64,000 bases of DNA from contig CM036619.1 in the NCBI GenBank assembly GCA_020746105.1, positions 52,746,635-52,810,634 on the forward strand. The letters run 5' to 3'. This document shows positions 13,473-25,194 of this stretch, piece after piece. The stretch comes from Trogon surrucura. Its lineage: Eukaryota > Chordata > Aves > Trogoniformes > Trogonidae. Each line of letters opens with the position of its first letter. Position 1 is the stretch's first letter. The position numbers were made by a program, and so were the translations under genes. The notes below the pieces were generated by a model, which had not been told where the DNA came from, made no database searches, and was given only the letters and a program-made list of their open reading frames with translations.

Positions 13473-14877
13473 AGTTACACAGGAAACTAGTCCTGCTCAC
13501 CAAAAGCTGGGCTTTAATTCACTGAATACAATGAAAATAAATTATGAATCTTACTGTGATTTAAAGCAATGTACTTACAGAGTCCTTTCAATTGGCTGCA
13601 CCAGTACTGTTTAACTCCCTGCCTTCCAACAGTGTGACGACACAAATCTAGTCATTTCACACTTCAACCCAGGCAGGGACAAGGCTGCTTTAATCGGTGG
13701 AGTTGTACCTATTTACAGCAGATTTGTCCGTGAGTAATGTAATTTGTGAGAAAGTCAGAAAATTCTCATCTCTCCTCAGATTTCTAAAAGCCATTTAAAA
13801 TCATTATTATGAGAAAATGATGTTACTGACAGCTCCCTTGAATTTCAAAATGAGCCTGAAGCAAGAAATCACAGAAAACCCCCCACATTTCTTTGACTAC
13901 TGTACTATAGTTGAAACAAGTAATCTGCATTTTATGGCCTAGGAAATCAGCATGGAAAATCCCAAATTCTCATAACAAACTGTAAGCTGAGGAGAACGAT
14001 GGTCTATTCTGGGTATTTCATCTGCACCAGGCAGAGCTGCAGATAAATTATAGATTGTCCTCCTCTCTGCCTCATTGTTCACTGAAACCTTCCCCACACC
14101 ACTGTTCAGATATTTCAAAGAAGCCACATTGACTTAAATGTCTATTTTACTGGAAATCTGCTGGCAATGTCCACATGAGTTGGTTGAAAAACAAGCAATG
14201 TAATCTGCAAAGCTTTAGACCAGCGCATTTTTAAACGGGGAAGTTCGCTGACTACTTTTTCGCTCTCTTAGTAGTGGTCAGCTCTGGCAGAGAAATGCTT
14301 TAAAAAACACACAGGCTGTGCTAGAAAAAGATCAAAAGCAGATCAGATGGCAGGGCCAGCTCACATCAGTCTCGCAGGAGGGAAGAGAAAACAAGCAAAC
14401 TGAGAAGATGAGTTTTTCTTGCCGTGCATAACTGTGTGCTACCCACCTGCACATGAGGGCTCCCAGGCGCAATGCAGCATCTCTGCTATAGGGCCCGGAC
14501 CCGCAGAGAGAGGGGATCACGACTCCCACCTCTGCCTCATCCCTCTCCCAGATGGATTCATCGGACTTTATTCTGGCAGCAGCCAGGTTTTTCCTCACAG
14601 TGCTCCTCCTTGCTGGGCTGCCACTCCTGGAGAAGGGAAGCAAGCCCGGGCACTGGTTTACTGCAACTATTAAACAGTGACAGGGTTCAAGGTTCTTGGA
14701 GGCAGGTAACTGATGTACTTGTAGGGCCTGTCTGTCTCTGAGGATGGGAGGTGAAACACGGTGGGGCTGCACTGAGTGTGAATGCTGGCTGGTCATGGCA
14801 CAGCTTTTCCTTCCCTACTTTCGCTGCACCACGTGCCATTTTATTCATTCATGTCTGCAAGACTATGTATTGTGCTA
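13473..14877. other. COLEC12 intron 2 segment, no gene seen
   Basis: No repeat or exon recognised. A 154-codon minus-strand frame (14332-14796) has no known domain, no coding-like conservation that I can judge and no flanking splice signals. Confidence 0.55.
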
Positions 14878-15815
14878 ACCATCATAAATCATTTGGGTTG
14901 GAAAAGACCTTTAAGATCACTGAGTCCAACTGTTAAGCTAGCAATGCCAGGTCCACCACTAAACCAAGTCCCTAAGCACCACATCCACATCTTTTAAATA
15001 CCTTCAGGAAGGTGACTCCACCACTTCCCTGGGCAGCCTGTTCCAATGCTTACCAACCCTTTTGATGAAGAGGATTTTCCTAATCACCCATTTAAGTCTC
15101 CTCTGGTGCAACTTGAGGCCATTTCCTCTTGTTCTATCACTTGTTACATGGGAGAAAAGACCGACTTCCACCTTACTACAATCTCCTTTCAGGTAGTTGT
15201 GGAGTGTGATAAGGTCTCTCCTCAGCCTCCTTTTCTCCAGGCTGAACAACCCCAGTTCCCTCAGCTGCTCTTTACAGGACTTTTTTTCTCCCTCCTCCTC
15301 AGTTTTGTTGCCCTTCTCTGGACCCACTCCAGCACCTCAATGTCCGTCTTGTAGTGAGGGGCCCAAAACTGAACACAGGATTCAAGGTGCAGCCTCACCA
15401 ATGCCAAGTACAGGGGCACAATCACTTCGCTGGTCCTACTGGCCACACCATTCCTGATCCAGGCCAGGATGCCGTTGACCTTCTTGGCCACCTGGGCACA
15501 CTGCTGGCTCATGTTCAGCCAGCTGTCAACCGACACATCCAGGTGTTTTTCCACTGGGCAGCTTTCCAGCTGCTCTTCCCCAAGCCTGTAGCACTGCCTG
15601 GGTGAGTTGTGACTCAAGTGCGGGACCTAGCACTTGGCCTTGCTGAACCTCATACAAATGGCCTGGGCCCATCAATCCACCCTGTCCAGATCCCTGGGTA
15701 GACACTTCATGCCCTCAAGCAGATCAACGCTCTCGCCCAGCTTGGTGTCATCTGCAAACTTAATGAGGGTGCACTTGATCTCCTTATCCAGATCTTTATC
15801 AAAGATATTAAACAG
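14878..15815 (-). mobile_element. CR1 LINE, 5'-truncated
   Basis: A minus-strand CR1 running from the 3' UTR (gttggaaaagacctttaaga at its left) back into reverse transcriptase near the loop region. Recognisable peptides include [20 protein letters not shown] with [14 protein letters not shown], and [21 protein letters not shown]. The copy has frameshifts and has lost its terminal 8-bp repeats. It is a different, older-looking subfamily than the copy at 12895-13472. Confidence 0.93.
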
Positions 15816-18800
15816 ATCTGCAAAAGCATGCAGATAATGCTCTTTTTCCTTTCAGAACATCAAGCCTTCTAAAAGCCTTGGAGGTGAACATGGAAAAAGA
15901 ATCCCATCCAGAGTCTTAGGTACCATACTGATTTTCTATGGGATTTTCTTAAAGAGCCATGTTGAAACCCACATAAAAATCAATGAGTTCATAGCCCTGA
16001 ATATCCCTTCTAGACAGGCACACACCTGCAGCTGACTGGTAAGCAGCCACCTCACCACCCACTCTCCTCCTCTCTGCTCTGCTTTCCTGAGCATGTGGGC
16101 AAAGGCAGCGAGCACCCATAGATTTCAGGGCAGACCCGGTATGGCTTAACCTACAAATTACCACTGGGATTTCAGGGGCTGGCCATGCCGACATGAGCTG
16201 TGGCAGCAGCGGAGGTATGTGCCCTGCTGACACAGCTGGGCTGGGCCCAGGCTGGTTTTGAGTGAGGTTGGGTTACAGGGCAGAAATCATAACACAGGCA
16301 GGAAACAGATCAGCACTCCCTGGGTTTAACACCCTCTCTGGGGACCTTGCCCATTTACTGGACCACAGGATGGTTTTAACCCTGTCCTGAAACGTGCCTG
16401 TGTGGCACACTCTTCTCTGACCAAATCAAGCCCAGTACATACTCAAGGCAGTGCAGGAACAGCCCCAGCAGGCACTGAGTGGAGCAGTCCAAAGGGTTTT
16501 ATATCGCATTCTGTGAATGGGCTCAGAAACGTGCTGAACAACATCCAAGTAATAATAACCAAACTGACACAACGGAGTCCCTCAGCTGAGCTTCGGGACG
16601 CCCCTCTCCCCTCCCTGCTGTTCCCTGCCAGCTCTTCCAAGTTTGGCCACAAGACCCCCCTTCACAGCTGCAGAGTAGCTCCATCGCCTTGCAGCCTGGC
16701 TCTCTGTCTTCTGCTGCTCTCAGCATCATGCTTCCAGCACCAGGCAGAAGGAAAACCCCAGCTTGACTTCATGCAGCCTCATTAACTCCAGTGCCAAAAA
16801 AACAGTTGTGCCCTCAGCTTCTTAGTTTTGGTGGCTGAGTTAATGCCGTGTATCCATCGGAGAGGGAGTGCCTTTCATGAAACAGATCAACTCTGCAAGA
16901 CTCTGAGCCATCACTGATTCCACCAAGTACTGATTTGCTTTTAGGTGTTGGTTTTTCACTTCGTGGAAGAACGCTTTAGGAACAAGTGCTACCTGTGATG
17001 TGAAGTGCTGCTCATGGTTGGGGAGAAGGGGAGCAAGTCATGCGATCTCCAAGCTGAAGATGTTTGGGGAAAAGAGGCCATTCCTCATAAGAACATGATG
17101 AGCACAGTGCTATCCTTGGTCCCACCTGGGACCTCCAACGTACTGGAAAGAGCAATCTCAAAAAGTGAAATGCAGTCACTTACAGGTTACAAATCTGCTC
17201 CATATACAAATCTGATAGCAAAAGGAGAGACAAGTGTCTGCCAGAAAAATCCTTGCTGGGAATTTGCCTGAGTGGAGGCTGCAGGACTAGAGCAGGATCA
17301 CAGCTTCCTTCCAGCAGAACTGTCTGAAGGGTGCATTTGCAAAAGTGGCGACAGTCCTATAACACATCACACTGAAAAGCCCCCAGAACTGGTGGAATAA
17401 GGAAAAGTTTCTTGATTCAGTTTCAACTGTATTAAACACATATGAAAACTATTTAAAAACAAATAAGACATAGAAGTAGGGTATTAAAAAAACCCAAACA
17501 AACCTCAAAACACACCCACCCTGGAAATGTCTCCCATTCACAGCTTCACTGAGTATTTTCTTTTAACTCACCACAAGTCTTCCCAGAAGAACAACTGAAA
17601 AGACGTGAGATGTTATTTATTTTTCTTTCCAATATACTGTTTTAGAAACCTCCCGGAAGGGAGAAAAACAAAATAAAATTATTATAGTGCTGCATCAGTG
17701 CAATCAGCACACTCAAAATGAAGCAGACTACAATGACTTAAGTATTCCTTTGACGTAAGATGCCTTTTAATTTCACAGTCAGCTCTTCTGCTTCCCTTTA
17801 AAAGACACTTCCACTTAATCTCTTCTAGGCCACCTTGAACACCCACTGGACATACATATTCTCTGTAGCTCTTCTGGTTATTTTGCTGGGATTTTTTTGG
17901 TAATTTGGTTTCATGCATTTGAAAATTCATTCTCTGCAGTAAATGAAAGGCTTTCACAGGGGGTCTTCTTTCCATTGCAGACATGATTAGAGGCTCAATT
18001 GCTATTCAAACCAAATGCAATAAAAAGAGCTTGTTGTGAAGAACACAGCTCCATTTCTCTTTATTAAAGCACAGAACTACTCACAGTAACCTCCTGCATA
18101 GACGACCAAGAATAAAAGCAGCTCCACCATGCTGTATTTCACAAAGCAGTTTGCCAAGAATACAAGTTGCTCAGGAGCTGGGATGCAGAGCTGCAGCAGA
18201 GGAGCAGATGTGGCTATCGCTGCAAAGGCAGGCCCCAGCTAACACCCTCCCAGCCTGTGTGCCAGCACGCACAGTGGTAACACGCTGGGCAAAAGGGTTA
18301 AAACTCCCTTCATCTGTTCCTGGCCCAGAGTCAAGGTTTGCTGAAGCAAGAGATGAGCTGTGAAGTTTACAGGGTTTATGGGGTGCCAATCACCCTCTAA
18401 CATTGGCAGGCATTTCCTGCAGCTACCAAATTTCCCGCTGCGTCCTCTTGGTGGGCTCAATACTGAGTCTGGAGCTGAGACTTGTTTTCTACCTTCTTCT
18501 GGTCTACTCTAAACCTAATCCATATGGGCAGAAAGAATGGGGAGAATAAGGGACAGATGCCCAGCTATAGAGAAAAAGGACATAAACTACCTCTGTTTTG
18601 CTCCTGCTACTTCTTGAAAAGAAAAAGCAGAAAATGGGGTTCCCTTACACCACCACAGACCAGCATCTCCACAAAGCATGTCATTATCTGCACCTCAGTG
18701 AACTAAAATTTGAACTGTGAACACCACACAAAGCAGAGGGATCTTCCATGGATCTCTCTCCACATGCTGTTTTGGACCATGCAGAAAGGATGTGTCTGAT

Positions 18801-19412
18801 ACAGGACCAGCAGGGATGGAACAAGGAGGGGTTGAATTATGGGTCTCTGAAGAATGATCTTTACCTCGGCTCTGTTTGATGACCCAAGAGAGAGACAACA
18901 AAGGTATCTCTACTCCTTCTCCTTCTGCAGTACTTCAGCTGATTCACATGTTCAGACACACTCAACTTATTACTTGGACATGTCAGTTTTCTCCTAATTT
19001 TATCTATTTTCAACCAACTATTTAAAAATGCATGAATTTTAAAATTTTCAATATTTTGGAAGGCTTTTTCAGCTCCTTTGCAATGACCATAAGGACCAGA
19101 TGTTGGTTTGTTTGCTTCTCCTTAAAAGTGAGCCATGATGCATATTTTCCAGTCCTTGCCTCTGCTGCTTTTTGCAAGGCGTTTTGTAAAGAAATTTTGC
19201 ATAACACTGAAATATGCATCATGTCATTTTCATAAATTTGTAAAAGAGGTTAAACATGTAGTATCATTAATCAAGCAGAAACCTGTTTTCTTGAGAAGAC
19301 AAGTACATTATGGAGCAATGATTAGCTGGCCCGCTTCCCGTAGCAAGAGGACTTGTAACTGAGGACTTGGGACAGGGTGAGGACAGGAACCACCTCTCAG
19401 ATTTTTGGCTTT
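15816..19412. other. COLEC12 intron 2 segment, no gene seen
   Basis: No recognisable exon or repeat. The longest frame, 16402-16785 (+, 127 codons), is low-complexity Ser/Pro-rich and has no known domain. Confidence 0.55.
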
Positions 19413-19417
19413 CCAGA

Positions 19418-20611
19418 TGTTTTGGTTTGGCCTGGCCAGATTTTGGCGGCGGGGGGGGAGCTGCAGGGTGGCTTCTGTAAGAAGCTACTAGAAGCTCCCC
19501 AAGATTGATAGAGCCAATGTCAGCCGGCTACAAAGAGGGACCCGCCGCTGGCCAAGGCTGAGCCTATCAGTAAGGTGATAGCAGAGGAACGCCTCTGTGA
19601 AAAAACATATTTAAGAACGGGAAAAAGAACTGCGCAATAACAGCTGGCACAGAGATGGAGGAGTGAGAGTCTGTGCAGACACCAAGGTCAGTGAAGAAGG
19701 AGGAGGGGGGGGGGGGAGGATGAGCTCCAGGCGCCGGAGCAGAAGGAATCCCCTGGGTCTGTGGTGAAGACCATGGTGAAGCGGGTTGTCCCCCTGCAGC
19801 CCATGGGCGAGGTGCAGAGGTCCACCGTGAGGATCACCGCGTAGATGTCCACCGAGGACTCCATGCTGTGTGGGTGGATGCCTGAAAGGGGACTGTAGCC
19901 CGTGGGAAGCCCGTGTCAGAGCAAGTCGCTGCCGGAACCTGTAGCCCGTGGAAGAGAGGAATGCCCACGCTGGAGCAGGTTGGCCGGTGGGACTTTTGGG
20001 ACGCTGCGGGTGGCTCACGCTGGAGCAGTTTCCCCCGAAGGACTGCGCCTCAGACTCACGAGGGGTGGGCTGCCCCTCGTGAGGTGTCTCGCGTTGGGCA
20101 GTTTGTGATGAATTGCCCTTCGTGGGACGACTCATGCGGAGAAGAGAGCATGAAGCTTGTCTCCCGTGAGAGGGACCCCACAGTGGCCCTGGGAAAGAGT
20201 GAAGAGTCCTCCCCCGGAGTGAAGAAGCGGTGGAACCAACGTCGGATGAACTGACCGCAGCCCCCATTCCCTGTCCCCCTGTGCCACTCGGAGGGGAGGA
20301 GGTGGAGAAACCGGGATTGATGTTAGGCCCGGGAAGAAGGGAGGGATGGGGGGAAGGTGTTCTGTTTGAGATTTGTTTGCTCTTTTCTTACTTCTCACTA
20401 CTCCTCTCTGATTAGTTCTTTTAATAAATGTACCTAATTTCCCCAAAACTGAGTCTGTTTTGCCCGGGACGGTAAATGAGGGTGATCTCCCTGTCCTTAT
20501 CTCAAACCCTGAGCCCTTGGAGATATTTTCTCCCCCTGTTCAGCAGTGAAGGGGGGAGTGAGTGAGCGGCTGTGTGGGTACCTGGCAGCCGGCCAGGGTC
20601 AACCCACGACA
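19418..20611 (+). mobile_element. Solo LTR of an avian ERVL-type endogenous retrovirus
   Basis: A 1,194-bp LTR with TG...CA ends is flanked by a perfect 5-bp direct repeat, ccaga, at 19413-19417 and 20612-20616. The 5-bp duplication and the ending (gggtcaaccca type) fit the long ERVL-like LTRs common in Neoaves. It carries a TATA-like catatttaag at 19606, a repeated cacgctggagcag unit (19966 and 20016) in its middle, and AATAAA at 20423-20428. No internal retroviral region remains, so it is a fossil left by recombination between two LTRs. It is oriented opposite to COLEC12. The intact duplication suggests moderate age; without a partner LTR I cannot date it. Confidence 0.93.
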
Positions 20612-20616
20612 CCAGA

Positions 20617-23600
20617 CCTGGGGAACAACATGCCTAGGAACACATTTGGAGCACAAATTTCCAGATGGAACCTACATGCAATCTAGTCCATGTGTCTGTT
20701 TTTTGTATACTTGAAGTCATGCTGTTACATAGGCCAACACACTGACCCAAGTCCAGTTTGGATGTATTCATATGAAACAAAGCACATAGGTTTAAATATA
20801 AACATCTGCACACACAAGCAGTGACATGCAATAACTTCTGGGAACAAGTGAATTTATCTGTGCACAGATGCTGTGTTGAAACCTTGACAGACGGTGTTTG
20901 GATTATTATGGCTTCAGACTGTTCAAGACATTCATTAAGGACAAGAGCTCTCTCACTCCAAAATTGAGTTTTACAGGTTAGGTTTAAAATTAAATCATCA
21001 GTTACATGGGGTATTATATGCCATATTTCCACCTGAAGCAACTTCTAGGGACAAGACAGGAAGGAGGAAAAATACCCCTTGGCTCTATTATTATTATTAT
21101 TTTAACCAGATTGTCCTCTGTTATACGATAAAGTAGAAATGTATGTAAGGAATCTTTCTGCTACCAGTTGTCACTACATACACAGATGGCCTGAAATCAT
21201 ACCTTAGCCTCTCAGCAAAATATAAAAGGCAAGTTTTCTCTGTCATTGAGCACTACTGAATGTAGGTTATATGGACCTTAGCAAGTCTGGCATGTAAAAA
21301 CATCCATGCCAACTCCTGGACTAATTCAAAACATAAAACCCAGAAGAATTTTACTTGTTCCTGGCCAATACCTTGGTAACGAGCAGATAGATACATATTG
21401 CATAAAGCAAATCAATAAACATTTTCCAAACTTTTAAAATTTCAGGTTTTTAAAGATACGTACCAAAACCCTCTTAAGCTGACCCTAGTGCCCAGACATC
21501 ATTAAAAGAAAACTGATCCACCCTGCACCTTTGTAGTGGTACAAAATGACTGTCAGAAAAGATGTTGTGAAGTCCTGTTATGTTAGGCCTGAATGTCTGC
21601 ACAAGACTTTTAACAGATGATCTCCTTATGAGACTTATCTGGGTTGAAAAGAAGTGGATCCCTGTGTCTGGCACTCCATTTCCTACAAATCCTCCAGCTG
21701 TCTCCATTAAGAGTCACAAGCTGAACCCCAAGAAAACACATTTACATTCTATTTAAGGCATTGATGTCTCTCTCTGCCTGGGTAGATTTTCCAGATGCAT
21801 TCCTGACCGAGCTGAAGAATATCTGCAGGACACAAATCCCTCCACTCACCCATTGCGCAACACTTGTCCGTGCTGGCTTCGGTCACCAAGCAAGACTCCT
21901 TCCTGCTCACTCCTCCCTCACAAATCCTCTTTGCTTTTCGGAATCTCAGCCCACTCATTTATCCCAGTCTGAAGCAGGACAAACAGAAACGTCTTGGCTT
22001 TTGGCTGTTTCAGTTAGGTTTACCTAGGTAATCCTTAGATGGGATAAAATTTCATTCCAGCTTTCCTTTGGGTAATCTGTTGTACAGCAGCACAGTATAG
22101 TTTTAATTGTTTTGTTTTTTTTATCAAAGCAACATACAGTTCTTTGTTAGTGTCTGCAACAAGAAAAAAACAGACTAAAATACTTATAGGTTCTCTATTT
22201 GCACTAACCTCATTATTATTCTCTTTCACAGGCTTCTCTGGGCATTTATATGCTTTCCTCAACATTTATAATACAGAGATCTGAAATTGAAGATCTCTGT
22301 GGAGTAAATCAAAATGGCCAGGAATGTGATTCTATTGCTCAGCATGGACGTCTCTTCACACAGCACTAGCCTCTCCTTGCTACTGCCGTTTTAAGGACGG
22401 TGACTTTAAAGAAGTAAGTTCCTAGGCTCTCTAAAAGTGGGTGAAATGACTCCCACCCTAAGTCCTACCTAAGTCTCACCCTAAGTTCAGATTTCATATG
22501 GAAGACAAAATTCAGACATAAAAATTTCTTTCTGAAAATCATCAAGAAATTTGCCAACCACAGCAACATGCTGTACTGCATTTGTGGTGCTACCTGTCCC
22601 AGGACACTGGCCAGGCTCAAGGTTGCTGAAGGTGATGGTGGGGGTCAGCAGAGATTGATGGGTCTGGGCCAAGGTCCAGGTCCAGGTTTGGGTCTGGCCC
22701 AGTCTGGTGAGGTTTGACAACTTCCTCACAGCAGCTCCCTGAGGAATGTGGGACACCAGGCACCAGCCACAGAGAGACAGGGAAGTTTAATGTAATATTA
22801 AATGACAACTTATGTCAAAATATTGGGACACTTGTTCTAATGCTTCTGAGAGTTCAGCAGACAAAACGCCATACTAATACTTTAATCTGGTCTTTCCCCT
22901 TCCCTGGGATGCTGATGAAGTGGACAGCAAGAGACACAATTTCTCCTTTAACTGTAGCAAGTGGGAATGACTACAGGGGCTTCTGAGCAAGGCAGCCAAA
23001 GGCAGAGGGGCTTCATAACCTGAGAGCCAGTGGCTTATTGCATGGGGCAGTGCATGTGCCTATCTACATGTCTGTCGAGCCAATCTGTACCAACTATTTG
23101 CCTTGGTAACTGCTAATTAAAACACACAGCTCTTTGGTGTTAGCATACTTGTTGTTCATCAAGTCGCTGACAAAATAACGGCAGCGGTGCTGCTTCATGC
23201 AGACCGCACGTTCAGGAGCCTGCCTCCAATGGATGCCGAGCAGCGTTTGTAAAGGGCTCGGTGCCCTGCAGGATCAAGCACAGGGATGTCACCTTGGCCA
23301 CATCACTTAACACGGGTGTTAGAGCTCCAGGATGTTTTGAGGAAAACACATACCTGACAGGTACCTGTTTTATTTGCATGTTAGATATACCTAACAGCAT
23401 ATCCTCAAGGGAAAATAGCACCTTCTTTCTCATGAGATACCAGCGTGTCCTTGATGCTGGCAACAAGCACAGTACAGAAGCTTCCCGATGGAGAATGATT
23501 CTGAAGTAGGTACAGAAAAGTCAAAGGCCAGTTAGACACATGTGAGCACGTATAACCTTACAGTTAACAGCACGCAGTAAAGAGCAGAGTATAGCAGCAG

Positions 23601-24910
23601 CTGGCTACAGTTGCAGGCTTGTATTTTGAAGAGAAGCTCAGAAGTAATGCTGATCTGTGCTACAATCCCACAGCAGCGCTGGGAGGGACCACTAACAGGT
23701 ATTTGTAACTATTTTTTCTTCCTTCTTATCTGAAATTTTAATTTCTCCCACAGTTTTCCCATGTTAATCCTTTGCATGGAAACATAATGGTACCAAGTGC
23801 TGAATGTACAATGCTTAGTTTCCCTCCAATACATCAATTTCACGGGAAAATTTGTTATGAAGTGGAACAGCCCATAATGCAGCCTAGGTGTTTTGGCAGC
23901 AAGCTGATGTTAGCAAATATCATTATTTGTCCAGTCAGTTTACAGGGAAATAAATACAAAATTCCCAGGTGTTGCTTACAGTGTAGCCAATGTTTTTCAT
24001 TCCATTCATAAATGCACCATGCTGTTTAGCCCACACACCTATTTTATAGCTCTAATGAAAAATAGAGAGCAAAATTCACACATGATGGTGACTACATAGC
24101 CTTTCAACACACCTCTGTAAAAGATAGAGATTGATGAAACAGCTCCAAGCATGCAAATGCAATATATGAAGAAACACATCAAGAATTTTAATTGTACTAG
24201 ATAGGAAAAGCCCGTAACTAAGAGAAAATAGATTGCCTGCATAAGAACACACAGCTGGAATGACTTTAGTCTCCACATCACTGTTAAGAGGCCTCTTTAT
24301 GGGTTTTCATTAGAAAGAGAAGTGCCTTTAGCCAGGCACAGCAGGACAGGTTGGAGAGGGGCAGCTCCAAACCCATAGACCTGAATGGCTCTTACAGGTC
24401 CTGATAAGTTAGCACAGGACACACAGATCTGATAACCTTTTGGATCTTATGATCACTGCCTGACACCAATGGATTTATGAAGGTGCACCACCTATTTTTC
24501 ATCTTTAAGACTGGTGGTTTTGTACTTGTGGTTTGGGTCTATCAGCAATAATCAATCCATTTATCAGCCATGTCTTTTACATTGCAAGAAACAGAAGCTA
24601 CTGAGAGGGCAGGGACATGCTGGTGGCACACAGGCACCTTGACAGCTCGTGAACACCTTGACGCTCCTCTGCAACGGCAATATTGCATATATGTCAGTTT
24701 TTATTTATCAAGACTTCAATTCCCTGACAACTGCTCCAGTATTCTGAGTACATATGGGAAAAGAAAAGAAAGACAAAGAAACCCTTACACAGGTGGTCTC
24801 TCCACACGCAGACATCGATGCATGGGACTGAAGCCCCAACACAAACCCAGGACCCTCGAGGGTGCTTGGCTCTCTCTGACGCTCAGGGCTTTCCCCACGA
24901 GACTGCAGCA
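20617..24910. other. COLEC12 intron 2 segment, no gene seen
   Basis: AT-rich non-coding DNA with a short ATT run near 21087-21102 and unrecognised frames such as 20634-21041 (minus, 135 codons). No splice-supported exon was found. Confidence 0.55.
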
Positions 24911-25194
24911 TGTATTGGGTTTGTATGGCAAGGCTTTGGTAGTGAGGGGAGCTGTGGGGTTGCCTTCTGTGAGAAGCTGCTACAAGCTTCCCCTAGGTCT
25001 GATATGGCCAATGCTGGCCAGCTCCAAAGTCACATCTGTTTTGCCTCTGACAGCAACTGGTGAGAGATCTCTTTGTCCTTACCTCAACCGATGAGCTCTT
25101 CATTATATTTTTTCTCCCCTGTCTAGTTGTGAATGGGGAGTGATAGAGCAGCTGCAGGGGGTACCTGGCCTCCAGCCAGGGTCAAACCACTACA
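24911..25194 (+). mobile_element. Shortened LTR of the same ERVL-type family
   Basis: It starts tgtattgggtttg and ends ccagggtcaaaccactaca. Both ends align by eye with the LTR at 19418-20611 in the same orientation, but the copy is only about 284 bp long and lacks the middle part. I saw no 5-bp duplication at its ends. It is a broken fossil, apparently older or more eroded than the first. Confidence 0.82.

Noticed and set aside
19611-20267. A 218-codon minus-strand frame
   Set aside because: It lies wholly within the solo LTR, antisense to it, and has no domain.
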